A stretch of 64,000 nt of DNA from Echiichthys vipera (GCA_963691815.1 OY829655.1:30231271-30295270), one strand, 5' to 3'; counted from the stretch's first letter, positions 34,001-58,724 are shown. Notes: generated by a model not told the origin, from the sequence alone. Numbers and translations are program-made.

Positions 34001-35381
34001 GCACGTCGACCAGCTCGGATACTTCATCTACAACCTCTGCCGCGGGAAAGAAACCTACAAGCTGCAGCGCAGAGACCGGATCCTGGGTAGGAGCTCAGAC
34101 TTCACACCTTTTTATTCCCGTTTATTTAGATCACGTTTACATTTAAAGGGAGTTCATGGAGTTCAGCAGCTGTTTATTTGTATAAAGGTTCTGAAACGCT
34201 TCATTAAATAAGATTTAACATTGTTGTACAGACGACCTTTTACATCGTTAACTGGGTCTAGATGTGAACACTGAGGAAATAAAGACAAATAATGAATAAA
34301 ATAATAAATACAAATGAAATAAATAGCTTAATAAACATCATGTAAATAAATAAAATACAAATAATTATCAAATAAATTCCTAAAATAGACATCAAGTAAT
34401 CATGTAAGTAATAAATAAATTAAAAAATACAAATAAAATAAATGGCCAAATAAACATCGTGTTCAGTATCAATCCATTGCTGACAATTTAAATAAAAAAT
34501 AAAGATAAAATAAAAAGCTTAATAAACATCATGTAAATAATAATTTAAATAGAAAATAAAGATAAAATAAAAAGCTTAATAAACATCATGTAAATAATAA
34601 ATTAAATAAAAAATACAAATTGAATAAATAGCTAAATATTTGGCGCAGCATTGTTTTTTATGCATTATATGTTCTATTAAAAAAAATGTTTTCATATCAT
34701 AAAACACGCTGATTGTTGATATTCGACGATATCGGCCAATTAAAAGGCTTGACTTTAAAAATACCCATAATTCCCCGTGCTTTGACTTCCTTAGTAACAA
34801 CAGTCTGAACACACTGTGACATGTGCGCGGGGCTCCGTAGGGCCTTTACCTGGTGCCCCGCGGAGCTCCGCAAGGCCTCTACCCGGTGCCTCGCGGAGCT
34901 CCGCAGGGCCTCTACCCAGTGCCCCGCGGAGCTCCGCAAGGCCTGTACCAGGTGCCCCGCGGAGCTCCGCAAGGCCTCTGCCTGGTGCCCCCGGGAGCTC
35001 CGCAGGGCCTCTACCCGGTGCCTCGCGGAGCTCCGCAGGGCCTCTACCCAGTGCCCCGCGGAGCTCTGCAAGGCCTGTACCAGGTGCCCCGCGGAGCTCC
35101 GCAAGGCCTCTGCCTGGTGCCCCCGGGAGCTCCGCAGGGCCTCTACCCTGTGCCCCGCGGAGCTCCGCAAAGCCTCTACCCTGTGCCCCGCGGAGCTCCG
35201 CAAGGCCTCTACCCTGTGCCCCGCAGAGCTCCGCAGGGCCTCTACCTGGTGCCCCTCGGCTGTGTTTTAACGCCCCTCTGCTCGTCTTACAGGTATGCAG
35301 AAGCGTGAAGCTCTGAACTGCCACAAGATTCGTCACTTCGAGAGCAACTTTGTGGTGGAAACTCTGATCTGCGAGCCTTAA
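13421..35381 (+). CDS. itm2b: Integral membrane protein 2B (BRI2), BRICHOS-domain type II membrane protein
   Basis: Seven coding exons join in phase: 13421-13504, 28210-28341, 30413-30481, 32195-32344, 32508-32618, 33936-34086 and 35293-35381. They total 786 nt, or 261 aa (human 266). The start MVKVSFSSALAQKEVKKD matches human ITM2B. Exon 2 carries the transmembrane helix (about residues 44-66, AWCWCMCLGLALMLSGVVVG). Exons 4-6 carry the BRICHOS domain, with ELISVPVPEF, DIVHDFQRRLTAYLDL and the glycosylation sequon in VIPLNTSIVMPP (N164). Exon 7 has the proprotein-convertase site QKR (residues 235-237) and releases a 24-residue C-terminal peptide with its two cysteines (C242 and C259). The protein is a Golgi/plasma-membrane type II protein linked to inhibition of amyloid-precursor processing. 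Intron 1 is 14.7 kb. Introns 2, 3 and 6 are largely minisatellite. Teleosts may have two paralogues; I cannot tell which this is. Confidence 0.97.
14077..14124 (+). repeat. (ATT)n microsatellite in itm2b intron 1
   Basis: About 16 uninterrupted ATT/TTA triplets lie within AT-rich imperfect repeats that share the blocks GTGTTTGGCTACTTCCTC and TTTTTATATATTTAT from about 13600 to 14400. Confidence 0.85.
15267..15340 (+). promoter_or_regulatory. POU-like palindrome and TATA-like motif in itm2b intron 1
   Basis: GATGAATAATTCATC (15267-15281) is a palindrome about one central base and resembles a paired POU site. About 45 bp on, GGGGTATAAAGCGGGG looks like a TATA box in GC-rich context. It may be an internal promoter or enhancer of itm2b. 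Weak evidence. Confidence 0.25.
15744..15836 (+). repeat. (CA)n microsatellite in itm2b intron 1
   Basis: More than 40 CA units with rare interruptions. Confidence 0.95.
15939..16535 (-). mobile_element. Inverted-repeat DNA element carrying a SANT-like ORF, copy 1
   Basis: The ends GGGCGCCCTCCCACTGTGCC and its near complement at the right (GGCACAGTGTGAGTGCGCCC) form terminal inverted repeats, flanked by TTA and TAA. Inside, on the minus strand at 16016-16246, is a 76-codon ORF (MAVKGSRWCDAEVECLLQIW, then KRFKNSRQDAQKLRGLRKDL) that resembles the first helices of a Myb/SANT-like or MADF DNA-binding domain such as those of PIF/Harbinger accessory proteins. The ORF ends at CAG followed by GTAGTG, a possible splice donor. 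No transposase is present, so the copy is non-autonomous. Superfamily is uncertain because no clear target-site duplication was found. Confidence 0.7.
16536..18180. other. itm2b intron 1 segment with no recognised gene
   Basis: Short dispersed-repeat scraps occur (near 17040, TTTATTTAAAGGCGCC, resembling common fish repeat tails). Otherwise I see no exon or regulatory feature. Confidence 0.5.
18186..18280 (+). repeat. (CA)n microsatellite in itm2b intron 1
   Basis: An almost pure run of about 47 CA units. Confidence 0.95.
18757..19290 (-). mobile_element. Pogo/Tigger-like DNA element with a remnant HTH exon
   Basis: The left end ACCGTATTTCCCGCACTATA and the right end (complement ACCGTATTCTCCGCTCTATA) are inverted repeats. 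On the minus strand at 18884-19114 is an ORF containing MAPVKRHAYDAEFTLKAISH, then EHGNRAAAREFNMN and MVPKWRKQQDDL. This is the Psq/CENP-B N-terminal helix-turn-helix of pogo-type transposases. The DDE domain is absent, so it is an internally deleted copy in itm2b intron 1. Confidence 0.75.
19791..20291. mobile_element. Foldback (long inverted-repeat) element, copy in itm2b intron 1
   Basis: A left inner arm at about 19857-19975 and a right inner arm at about 20090-20205 are complementary over about 115 bp with one visible mismatch. The loop of about 110 bp contains AGAGTTTATTAAAGAG and GACTTACCTACTGG. Outer arms (AAGTGTAATTCCGGCGC and TTTCTCCGTTAATAATTG) are partly preserved. It has no coding capacity. 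Confidence 0.8.
20584..20636 (+). repeat. (CA)n microsatellite in itm2b intron 1
   Basis: About 26 CA units. Confidence 0.95.
21252..21611 (-). mobile_element. tRNA-headed teleost SINE, full-length copy
   Basis: On the minus strand it starts with a tRNA-like head (GTAGTGGTTAGCACTGTCGC and a B-box of the GGTTCGAATCCC type). It continues through the shared body and ends in GGGATAAGCGGTTGAAGATG and an ATGAATTAATG-like tail. It is the best preserved of the three copies. Confidence 0.8.
21612..21935 (+). repeat. Dispersed repeat shared with 5745-6420
   Basis: Two blocks, CCAAATCATAACAGAAGTTA and ACCCAACAACTCCCCCGTAG through CGCACATCTGTCTGCACCGG to a GAGA/CAGA-rich tail, repeat the sucla2-med4 intergenic composite in the same order but closer together. 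Confidence 0.7.
22914..23471 (+). repeat. 560-bp polypyrimidine (TCC/TTC) tract in itm2b intron 1
   Basis: The plus strand is almost entirely C and T, arranged as TCC and TTC triplets with rare CCATTC and CCTGCT interruptions. A roughly 50-bp higher-order unit appears in the right half. Frames give poly-Ser, poly-Pro/Leu or, on the minus strand, Arg/Gly runs, none a real gene. Confidence 0.95.
23726..24035 (-). repeat. Diverged minisatellite, TGCATCTATTTTTAGTCA family, site 1
   Basis: It is a degenerate array built on TTTGCATCTATTTTTAGTCA alternating with TTTTGCATCTTTTTGTGGTG. The reverse complement of the same array occurs at 43656-43890 and 46235-46632. It is followed by a GC-rich segment (GGCCCTGTGGCCCCAGGGCC). 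Confidence 0.8.
24858..24975 (+). repeat. Single-copy ancestor-like block of the 52-bp minisatellite
   Basis: GAAAGGGGCTCCCAGCAGCA through CACTAACTGCAGAGTGAT, then GCATCAGAGTCCAGAACAGC and CTCCACTAAGACCAGAACCA, matches one unit and the right flank of the array at 38298-38767. Confidence 0.8.
24986..25544 (-). mobile_element. Inverted-repeat DNA element carrying a SANT-like ORF, copy 2
   Basis: It has the same ends and body as 15939-16535, with the 76-codon ORF still open on the minus strand (25063-25293) and one visible residue change (MTSS to MMSS). The right part is slightly shortened near AAGCTTGCCGCAGCTAGG. It is in itm2b intron 1. Confidence 0.75.
26396..26788. mobile_element. Foldback element with deleted inner right arm
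   Basis: The left outer and inner arms are present (GTGGCTAACAGTGATTAGCT to GAGAAGAGTCC). The sequence then jumps to the right outer arm (AAGCTAATCACTGTTAGCCA and onward), losing the loop and most of the right inner arm. Another internally deleted member of the family. Confidence 0.7.
27943..28020 (+). repeat. (CA)n microsatellite near the end of itm2b intron 1
   Basis: About 38 CA units, some 190 bp upstream of exon 2. Confidence 0.95.
28483..29310 (+). repeat. Minisatellite (about 31-bp unit) flanked by a duplicated segment, itm2b intron 2
   Basis: Array 28632-29167 repeats TTGGCTCCTAGAGGACACTT followed by TAGCACAC. The about 145 bp to its left (28483-28629, starting ATTATTGTCCCGAGGGCTGA) is repeated directly at its right (29168-29310) with a few substitutions and small indels. 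The array is therefore bracketed by a direct duplication. Confidence 0.9.
29787..30192 (+). repeat. Second block of the TTGGCTCCTAGAGGACACTT minisatellite
   Basis: About 13 units of the same repeat resume 600 bp after the first block. Between the blocks lies unrelated intronic sequence (29311-29786) with no recognised feature. Both are in itm2b intron 2. Confidence 0.9.
30598..32181 (+). repeat. 24-bp minisatellite, about 66 copies, filling itm2b intron 3
   Basis: The unit core is GACCGGTTAGTTACCTGG followed by variants of NTGTGT. The array begins about 115 bp after the exon 3 donor and ends 13 bp before the exon 4 acceptor at 32195, so it makes up about 92 percent of the 1713-nt intron. Because 24 is a multiple of 3, long open frames arise (plus LVTWLCDR, minus QVTNRSHS). 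They are artefacts of periodicity: they have no start context, and the one running into exon 4 is out of the itm2b frame. Confidence 0.97.
32793..33416 (+). mobile_element. Non-LTR retrotransposon 3' fragment with reverse-transcriptase C-terminal remnant
   Basis: A frame reading EFKYLRILFTSEGTMEREFG, RRIGAAGAELQSLYH and VLVPTLTCGHESWV is the C-terminal region typical of teleost Rex/RTE-like LINE polyproteins. It then breaks up and reaches the 3' tail also found at 897 and 51570. It is 5'-truncated and inactive, in itm2b intron 5. Confidence 0.75.
34260..34640 (+). repeat. AT-rich imperfect tandem repeats in itm2b intron 6
   Basis: The block CTTAATAAACATCATGTAAA recurs several times amid AAATAAA-rich sequence. 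No gene. Confidence 0.7.
34822..35263 (+). repeat. GC-rich 33-bp minisatellite with higher-order structure, itm2b intron 6
   Basis: About 13 units share the core GCGGAGCTCCGCAAGGCCTC. Four successive variants (tails TACCCAG, GTACCAGG, TGCCTGG and CCCGGGAG-type) recur in the same order twice, a 132-bp higher-order repeat. Each unit contains the near-palindrome CGCGGAGCTCCGC, able to form a hairpin. It ends 29 bp before exon 7. The long frames on both strands are period artefacts. Confidence 0.95.
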
Positions 35382-36014
35382 AGAGGCCCTCGCCACCTCA
35401 GCTCGGCGTGCAGCGAGATCTGTGTTTCTAATCCTCACCCTGTCTTTTTCTTCTGTCCTTCAGGTAGTTTTGAGTGAGTGAGAGGAGTGAAATGTGAAAG
35501 GAGTTTTGTGTATTTTTCCACTTTTTCTGTACGGGGACCTTCTTGGAATCTTTTCATACAATAAGTAGTTAAAAGTCATTTAAGAGTAAATTATTTTAAT
35601 CAAAATTACTGCAGTTATAGCACGGACGTGTGTTGGAACAGACGAGGGTGATCAGTCCAAAACATTAAAGTTCAAGAGGACGGGCGACTTTTGTACCAGT
35701 CATCATCGGCCCGCGGAGACGCTTTTTGTTTTTTGTTGTTTTGTTTTTTGTATTTCGTCTGCTGAACCTTTTAATACACTGCACCTGTTCTTTCTGAACT
35801 GGAAGACGATCTTAAAATAAGAGTGTTGGACACGCTGCGTCTCTTGTTTTAGCTTAAAAAAAAAAGAATAAGTTTGTATTGAAATTGACAGCAGAGTCGA
35901 GACACGCTTATGTTAAAGTCCTTTTCTCCAGAGTCTCTCTTATGAATGTGTAATGAACCCTCGTTGTACTAATTTGTGTATAGAATCTCTTTGAAGATAT
36001 GAACAGACCAACAC

Positions 36015-36020
36015 AATAAA
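36015..36020 (+). terminator. Likely itm2b polyadenylation signal
   Basis: AATAAA lies about 635 bp past the itm2b stop, after AT/GT-rich 3' UTR sequence. It is the first canonical hexamer I see downstream of the stop. Confidence 0.55.
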
Positions 36021-36546
36021 CAAAATGGAAAAAACAAACACGCTGCTGTTGTGTGGTTTTGTTCAGACGCAAACAACCGTTTGAAAGCGTTCGTAGCGCC
36101 GCGTGTACGCCATTCTGTAGCGCGGTTCGAGTCCTCCGTGGTTAATTAATTCACTCCGTGACAGCTAGCCTCTTGCCCTCACTTCTCCTTGGAGGTAAAC
36201 GTCAGCCAGATGGACGTACGCCCCTCCCCCCGACGTCACATACATGCCCTTTTTTGGTCAGAGGAAATAAGGCGGAGTCAAAGTCTGTCAAGATTGAGAC
36301 TCCTGTAGGCGAGGACGATTGGTTCAAGTTGAGAGAACGGACCTCTACGGAGACGCTACGTCTGTTTTTATACAGTTTTACAGTGTGACCATTGGCTGAA
36401 CAAACAATTTTCTCCATTGTAACAGAAAAGACGGGAAAATGGAAACAATTATGAGTCAACTATTAACACAGACGCGTCGATATTAGACACAGACAGATGT
36501 GTAGTTTGAGCAGAACAGGAAATTCGAATTGTCTTTGTCATTGTAC

Positions 36547-36880
36547 CATTCATTCATCTTCAACCTCTTGTCCCTGTCGGAGTCAAGGGGGGCTGGAGCT
36601 GACATCGGGCGTGAGGCGGGGTCCACCCTGGACAGGACGCCAGTCTATCACAGGACACATAGAGACGAACAGAGACAGACAACCATTCACACCTACGGGT
36701 GATTTAGAGTCATCAATGAACCCAACACCTGCACGTCTTTGGACTGTGGGAGGAAACCGGAGAACCCGGAGAAAACCCACGCAGACACAGGGAGAACATG
36801 CAAACTCCACACAGAAGGGCCCCAGCTGGGATTCAAACCAGGAACCTTCTCGCTGTGAGGCGACAGTGCTAACCACTATC
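36547..36880 (-). mobile_element. tRNA-headed SINE copy lacking the extreme head
   Basis: The same body as 21252-21611. It breaks off at CTAACCACTA, inside the tRNA-like A box, before unrelated sequence. Confidence 0.75.
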
Positions 36881-38297
36881 AAAACGTAGCACTTTGAATG
36901 TCTGAGGCGACACAGTTATGAATGCTGACTGATGAAGGTACCGCAGAGTTCAGAGCTTTGGTTTCTGCGTGTTACAGTTCGTCTTTGAATCCGCGTCGAC
37001 TGCAGACGACACAGTCACAACACGACTGTTTTCACTCCACACAGAAAGTTTGAGTGTTTCCGTCTGCGGCCGCCTCCTCGGGGGACTGACCTCGGATCAG
37101 CTGTCGCCACGGCGCTCAGCCTGCGTGTCATTTGACCGCGGTGGAAATTCGTCCTTGATTAAAGCACTAATCAGAGGGACCACCTCGCCCAGGGGGATCA
37201 TGGGAGAGGAGCCAGGTGGTTAGAGGGGGGGTGTCACCTTGAAGGGGTCAGAGAGAAGAAGTTACAGCAGCTGTCACATCATCATCATCATCATCTTCAT
37301 CAAGTTTTACAGAAGAATAAAGGCCAGGCTTAAAAAACGAGTCATTCTTATAAAAAACGTGTTTTTTATTTTGAAAATCAAATCAAAACTTTGAGATTTT
37401 TCTACTATTCTCATCATTTTTACTTCATTCTTCATATTTAACGTTATTTTTAAATTGTAAAAGGATAAAAACATTTGTCCAAGTCCTGAGAGTCGGGGAT
37501 AATAATCTCTAGATTACGTCTAAAATAATCTGTGAAGCTGAAAAAAAAACTGTATATACTGTACATTTATCTGAATTCTGCAGTTTATAAAATATTGTTT
37601 ACTTTAAACACTAAAACACGTGTTGTGGTGAATACTTTTTCTTGTTTTTTATGATTTTTTAGAACCTGAAGTTACGTGTTGCTTAATATTTTCAGACTGA
37701 AAAATCTCAACGACTGAACCAAAAACATTTTTGACTTTTTAAGACGTAATAATTTCACCATTTTTTACCACTGGAGAATTTATCAAACTGGTAGTTTTCA
37801 GACTTTTCTCTGAAGATATTAGGACTTTATTTTTTGAAACATTACATCACAGTCAGACCCAGTTTATGACGCCGTTAATGAACCCAGAGAACCCGTTTAC
37901 ATTCATCTGGACCCAGAGAACCCGTTTACATTCACACATCTGGAGGTCAGAGGTCAATGGACCCCATTGGAAATGGTCTGGACGGTGAAAGCTCAGACTT
38001 TGTTAAAGGATGGCGTCATGGCCCCACTTCCGACCTCTAACCCTATGGCGTCACATCACAACAACAGTGCTGCTGCGTGAGAGGACAGAGACGGACCCAG
38101 AGACTGTTTACTGAACTGGACTCTGAGCCACATGCATGGGACTGAATGAGGCCCAGCACAGATGTCTCCCTTTTCCCTGATGCTCTGAATAAGGAGCTAA
38201 ACTGCTCTAGGCTCTGTTTCTAAATCCTGTTCTAAGAAGCTGTGAAAAGTCTCTAAATGTAGTGAGAAAGTGGCATCTGGGAGTGCTTTGGGACGGG
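36881..38297. other. Intergenic sequence without recognised features
   Basis: Downstream of itm2b I see no exon-like frame chain. There is a short (ATC)n run near 37278 and an imperfect direct repeat, GGACCCAGAGAACCCG, near 37880-37930. Confidence 0.5.
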
Positions 38298-38767
38298 GAA
38301 GGGGCTCCCAGCAGCACCCTCTGCTCAGTGAGGACACTAACTGCAGAGTGAAGGGGCTCCCAGCAGCACCCTCTGCTCAGTGAGGACACTAAGTGCAGAG
38401 TGAAGGGGCTCCCAGCAGCACCCTCTGCTCAGTGAGGACACTAACTGCAGAGTGAAGGGGCTCCCAGCAGCCCCCTCTGCTCAGTGAGGACACTAACTGC
38501 AGAGTGAAGGGGCTCCCAGCAGCCCCCTCTGCTCAGTGAGGACACTAACTGCAGAGTGAAGGGACTCCCAGCAGCACCCTCTGCTCAGTGAGGACACTAA
38601 CTGCAGAGTGAAGGGGCTCCCAGCAGCACCCTCTGCTCAGTGAGGACACTAACTGCAGAGTGAAGGGGCTCCCAGCAGCACCCTCTGCTCAGTGAGGACA
38701 CTAACTGCAGAGTGAAGGGGCTCCCAGCAGCCCCCTCTGCTCAGTGAGGACACTAACTGCAGAGTGA
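38298..38767 (+). repeat. 52-bp minisatellite, 9 copies, intergenic
   Basis: The unit begins GAAGGGGCTCCCAGCAGCAC and ends CTAACTGCAGAGT. Nine nearly identical copies vary mainly at CACC/CCCC. The right flank continues into the same dispersed sequence seen once at 24909-24975. Confidence 0.95.
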
Positions 38768-39104
38768 TGGGTGCATCAGAGTCCAGAACAGCACCAAAGT
38801 CTCCACTAAGACCAGAACCAGGGACACGTTTGTCTCTAGGATGGAGGAGGATTTGGAGAGAAACTCTCTGGTGTTTGGATTCTCCACAGCGTCTCCCCGT
38901 CTCTTCTTCTCTGTTGTTGGTGTGTTTCTGTAAAAATAAAGTTTAAATAAAACTTATACTAATAATAAAGACATAAATAACTCTCGTGTGAAGTAATCAG
39001 TTCAACCAAAAGTCAGTCATCCACAAATAAACGGCTTTATTTTTAAGACAGAAGAAGATGCTTACGCTACATTTCAGACATAGTAACATACACCCTGAAT
39101 AACT

Positions 39105-39146
<42 letters not shown>

Positions 39147-40119
39147 CTGCCCCTGGCATATCATTGTGGGGTGTGATGTCTAAAATGTGACAACAGCAAC
39201 ATGATCTGTGACTGTGAATGAAGCTCAAACCTCTGGGTTTAAATGAGAGCAGACAGGTGAGAGACAACACACACACACACACTCACGGACACACGTGGAT
39301 GTGTGTGTGTGTGTGTGTGATGCTTCATTTCATCCACATCCACACGTTGTGCACATAAAGTGTGACATTAATGGATGGATCATTGCAGGTCGACGTCCTG
39401 ACTCTCAGAAAAACACAGAAACAATAATAAAAAGTGTCTAATATAAGCATCAGTAAGTACTGTATATACTCCTGTTATTTATATTTAAACTGTTTAATTT
39501 GTGTTGTTTATGTGAAATTTATTCAAATTTATTCTATTTGTATTTAGGTGGACTTAGGTTCTTTTATCTTTTTATACAAAATAAAACAGAAAAAAGTTTA
39601 TTTTCACACTTATTTGTTATTTGTTATTTATTTTTAAATATATTCTTTATATAAACATGTTTTTATATAATTTATCAAATTCAAAAATCTTAAAAAAAAT
39701 GTATCCCTTTATTCTTTATTAAATTGTATAGCTAAATAAAATATATATTTATTTAAAGACAAAATAGGCCTAGAGTAATTTATATGAAAGGACAGAAATA
39801 AGTCAAGAAATAAATAAGGATGTTTTAATTCATTTTTCACATTTTGTTATTTCTTTATTCATTTATTGTTCATTTATTCACATTTCTGATTTATAAATTA
39901 ATTCTTTTACAGATTTGTTATTTTTATTTTTTCTCCTATGACTCAAACAATTAATATTTCTCTTTAATGCCAGAAAACTACTAATTATGTGTAAATATTA
40001 AAAATGTACGTTAGGGAAACTAAATAAAGTCGATGTTTCCTTATTAAAGGGTAGAAACCTGCTATGACTCAGACTCCCAGCATGCCTTGCGCTCCCCCCT
40101 TGTGCTTGCCGTATTTACC

Positions 40120-40238
40120 AACCGTTTTTCTCTCGGCAGTTCTCAGGCTCTCGAACCCGCGTCTCGTCGGTTAAAACTCGTTCCCGCCGCTTTTTGTGTC
40201 ATGACGTGACTTTAGACGGTAACGGGACTCTGCAGACG
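40120..40238 (+). promoter_or_regulatory. Putative nek5 promoter / non-coding first exon
   Basis: A GC- and CpG-richer patch in AT-rich surroundings contains a TGACGTGA motif and ends at ACG followed by GTAAGA, a good donor (40239). The first coding exon has a real acceptor (GTTGCAG, 40951-40957) 14 nt before the ATG, so a non-coding upstream exon must exist. This is the best candidate. Confidence 0.4.
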
Positions 40239-40346
40239 GTAAGAACGGAACTTATCTGATTCTTAAAACACACGAAAACCGCTGCTTTACTGTCGAGAAG
40301 GAACTTTTGTTAGCATGCTAACATGGAAGCTAGTCGCCGTGTATCC

Positions 40347-40383
40347 GTCTCCATGGCAACCGTGTCTCTGTCTCCTTGGCAAC
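40347..40383 (+). promoter_or_regulatory. Two tandem RFX X-box motifs upstream of nek5 coding exon 1
   Basis: GTCTCCATGGCAAC (40347-40360) and GTCTCCTTGGCAAC (40370-40383) both fit the GTNNCC-N2-RGCAAC X-box pattern. They lie about 110 bp past the putative first-exon donor. RFX factors control ciliary genes through this motif. Confidence 0.6.
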
Positions 40384-40971
40384 GGGCTCCTTCCGCCGGG
40401 ACTTGACCGTCTAATTCAATATTAAATAAATACATAACTATGGCATTTAAATAAATACATTTGATAGTTATTATATATTTATATATAAATGAGTCATCAT
40501 AGTTCCAAAAATACATAATTAAATAACTTTAATAAATTGAAGTAAGTCCTGAAATGAATAAATAAATGTGATGGTTATTATATATAATATATAAATATGT
40601 CATCATGGTTCAATACATAAATAATTAAATATTTATTTATTTTTATTTCATAATTTCACATTTATTTATTTATTTCATTAATTATTTCCAAGTTAAAATA
40701 ATAGTTTTCTGTGTCTGTTTTAATGAGTGCTTTAAAAAATACCCTTGTTAAAAACGCCATTGAACACCATTTTAGTCAATATTAAAAGACAAATGAATAT
40801 GCCTATGAAATTAATAAAAACTAAAAATTAAACATGGATATGAAATTAAAAAAGAGGTAATAAACATATATATAAAAGAGTCAATATAATTCAACAAATA
40901 AATAGTCAATTTTTAGTCTATTTTTTATTTTATTTTAAAACATGTTTGTTGTTGCAGGTCTTCCAGGTGTT

Positions 40972-56364
<15,393 letters not shown>

Positions 56365-56677
56365 GCGACAGTAAGGCCCTGGAAACTTCCACCTCATCTA
56401 CTCTCACAGAAAATAACGTTTGCTTTGATGCAGTTCAGAAGATGAAACTTTGGGTTCTGGTTTGTAAGTTAAAGGAAACACGTGTGGTTTGAGTCTGAAC
56501 GTGAGATTTATTATATTCTTTGGTACAGGAAGACGCAAATGGAAGATATCCTCTCAGAAGCAGCGGTCAAGTTTGTCCTGTACCGCACACAGTTCAGATG
56601 AAGTGTTCGATGATTGACTTTGTAGCAGTATTGTTTAAATATAACCATAATAATAACAACAACAATGCCCCTTTCAA

Positions 56678-56683
56678 AATAAA
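56678..56683 (+). terminator. Likely nek5 polyadenylation signal
   Basis: AATAAA lies 314 bp past the nek5 stop. Between them is a possible 3' UTR intron (donor GTAAGG at about 56371, acceptor TACAG at about 56528). Confidence 0.55.
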
Positions 56684-57089
56684 GGCTCTGTAATATTTCA
56701 CACATCACATTTCTGTGCCTGGACCTCGTTACAAACTCAAACAAGTGTGAAGAGCTTCAGAAAACACCACAAACAACGCAAACCCGTTTCCATGGATACA
56801 AGAATCTGTCAGTTATTGGAAAACAGATCATAAATAAACTATAATCTAAAAAAATCACACCAGGATTCATATTAATATATATATACATTTGGAATGTAAC
56901 TACTCAACTGAATGAAACGCCTTAAAGGGACATTTTTGGAAGTTTCCTTTCTGATGAGCGTGTGTGTGTTAGCTTAGCACAAAGACTGGAAGCAGGGGGA
57001 AGTGCTAGCCTAGCATCAACAAAGGGAAGAAATACTCCAAAGCTGATTGAGTTTTATGTTGCGTCTTAGTTCTTTAAGCGTAACACAGG

Positions 57090-57740
57090 CGCAAAATCCT
57101 CCCAGGGTCTTTTTCTGCACTTTAATCATCAGATAATCCATGGAGACAGTTTTTCCAACTATTAACGGAGAAATAGTTGAGACATTTAGAGCTCAGTTTA
57201 AAGTCTAATTCCAGTAGAGTCGCTAACAGCCGGACGTGGCTAACAGTGGTTAGCTTGGGGCAGCACGGTGAAGGCATTCAAAGGTCTTTTTTAACCACTA
57301 ATGCTGCTGAAAATAACAGCAAACCTCTGCAGCAGCATGAGAAGAGTCCCTACACACACAACAAAGCAGCATCAGCGTAGTTAGTGAAGCCAGAGTTTAT
57401 TAAAGAGTGTTTTAAAGACTTACCTACTGGCCCCTGTACCAGCTCCTCTCATAGTAAAGTCCATTACAGTGGAAGGAGCCCATTGGTGCTTTGTTTTGTG
57501 TGTAGGCGCTCTTCTCATGCTGCTGCAGAGGTTTGCTGTTATTTTCAGCAGCATTAGTGGTTAAAAAAGACCTTTGAATGCCTTCACCGTACTGCCCCGA
57601 GCTAATCACTGTTAGCCACGTCCGGCTGTTAGCGACTCCTGGATTTCTCCGTTACTAGTTGAAACTGTCTCAATGGCTTATTTGATGTGTAAGTGCTGAA
57701 AAAGACCCTGGGATGATTTTACGCTGGAATTATACTTCAA
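57090..57740. mobile_element. Most complete foldback (long inverted-repeat) element, nek5-alg11 interval
   Basis: The left outer arm (GCGCAAAATCCTCCCAGGGT to AACTATTAACGGAG) and left inner arm (57250-57365) are matched by a right inner arm (57487-57602) and right outer arm reaching GATGATTTTACGCTGGAATT. A loop of about 120 bp separates the inner arms. No transposase, so it is non-autonomous. Class unknown. Confidence 0.85.
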
Positions 57741-58174
57741 ACACGTAGAAATAATAAATGAGACTGTGAAGTTTAAGTTCTTGACCCACAAACTGAACCC
57801 AGGGAGCAAAGTGCTCTGACGCCTTCGGTCAAAGTTCAACAGAGTGCCTGTCGCTCTACATTTTGCCAATTCAGCGCGGCGTCAGAGCCCGTCGTTGGGA
57901 AGCTGGAGGTGAATCGTGACGACCTGCTGACGCTGCTCTTCATCTCTGTTGCTCCTCCGTGTTTCTGTGTGTTCAGTGAACGGTCGTGAGTTTGACACAT
58001 GCAAAGTCACTGGAACAGATAAAAAGGACAATTTGAACTTGAGAACTTCTCTTTACAACGTCGGCTTCTTCTCTCTGTTATTCTAAATCCGTGACGGTGC
58101 CGCGTGTCACGCTTTACTAACGGGTTTTAGACTCGTATCTGTGCAGGATTAATGTAACTTTAAGTCCCGGGCGC

Positions 58175-58674
58175 TCATCGCTCCAGTCCACTCATCAGAG
58201 ACTCGGTGGCCGAGAGGAAACAAGCCTCGAACTCCTGGTCGGAGAATCGTTCCACGGAGCGCCGGGCGTTACGTCGAATCTCCAGCCTGGCCGACGGAGA
58301 CAGCGCCAGGATGGTTTCCATGGCGGCGGCGTAGCTGTCCTCGCTGTCGGCCAGGAAGCCCGTCTGTGCGCCCTCGTACGGCACCACGATGTCCAGCTTC
58401 GGACCTCCGGACTTGTGAGCGAGGACGACGGTGCCTGCGGCCATGCACTCCACCACACCTGGACACAGAGAAGCACACGTCCAAAACGGCTCATCTGATA
58501 CAAAAACCATCACAAAACTAAAAAAATAAACGAAACAAACTCCGATCAAACGGCCGCTTCTGCCTCAGCCTCCGTTAATCTGCTGTGAAGCTAAATTATT
58601 AGTTATTAAAGTAAACGAAAGAGGAAATAAATAAAACTAAACTGAACGGCATTAAACTGTGGAGATAGCTAGTG

Positions 58675-58724
<50 letters not shown>

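Noticed and set aside
34697..35438. Long Arg/Gly/Ala-rich and collagen-like frames on both strands
   Set aside because: Period artefact of the 33-bp array in itm2b intron 6. Open in several frames at once, with no start or splice support.
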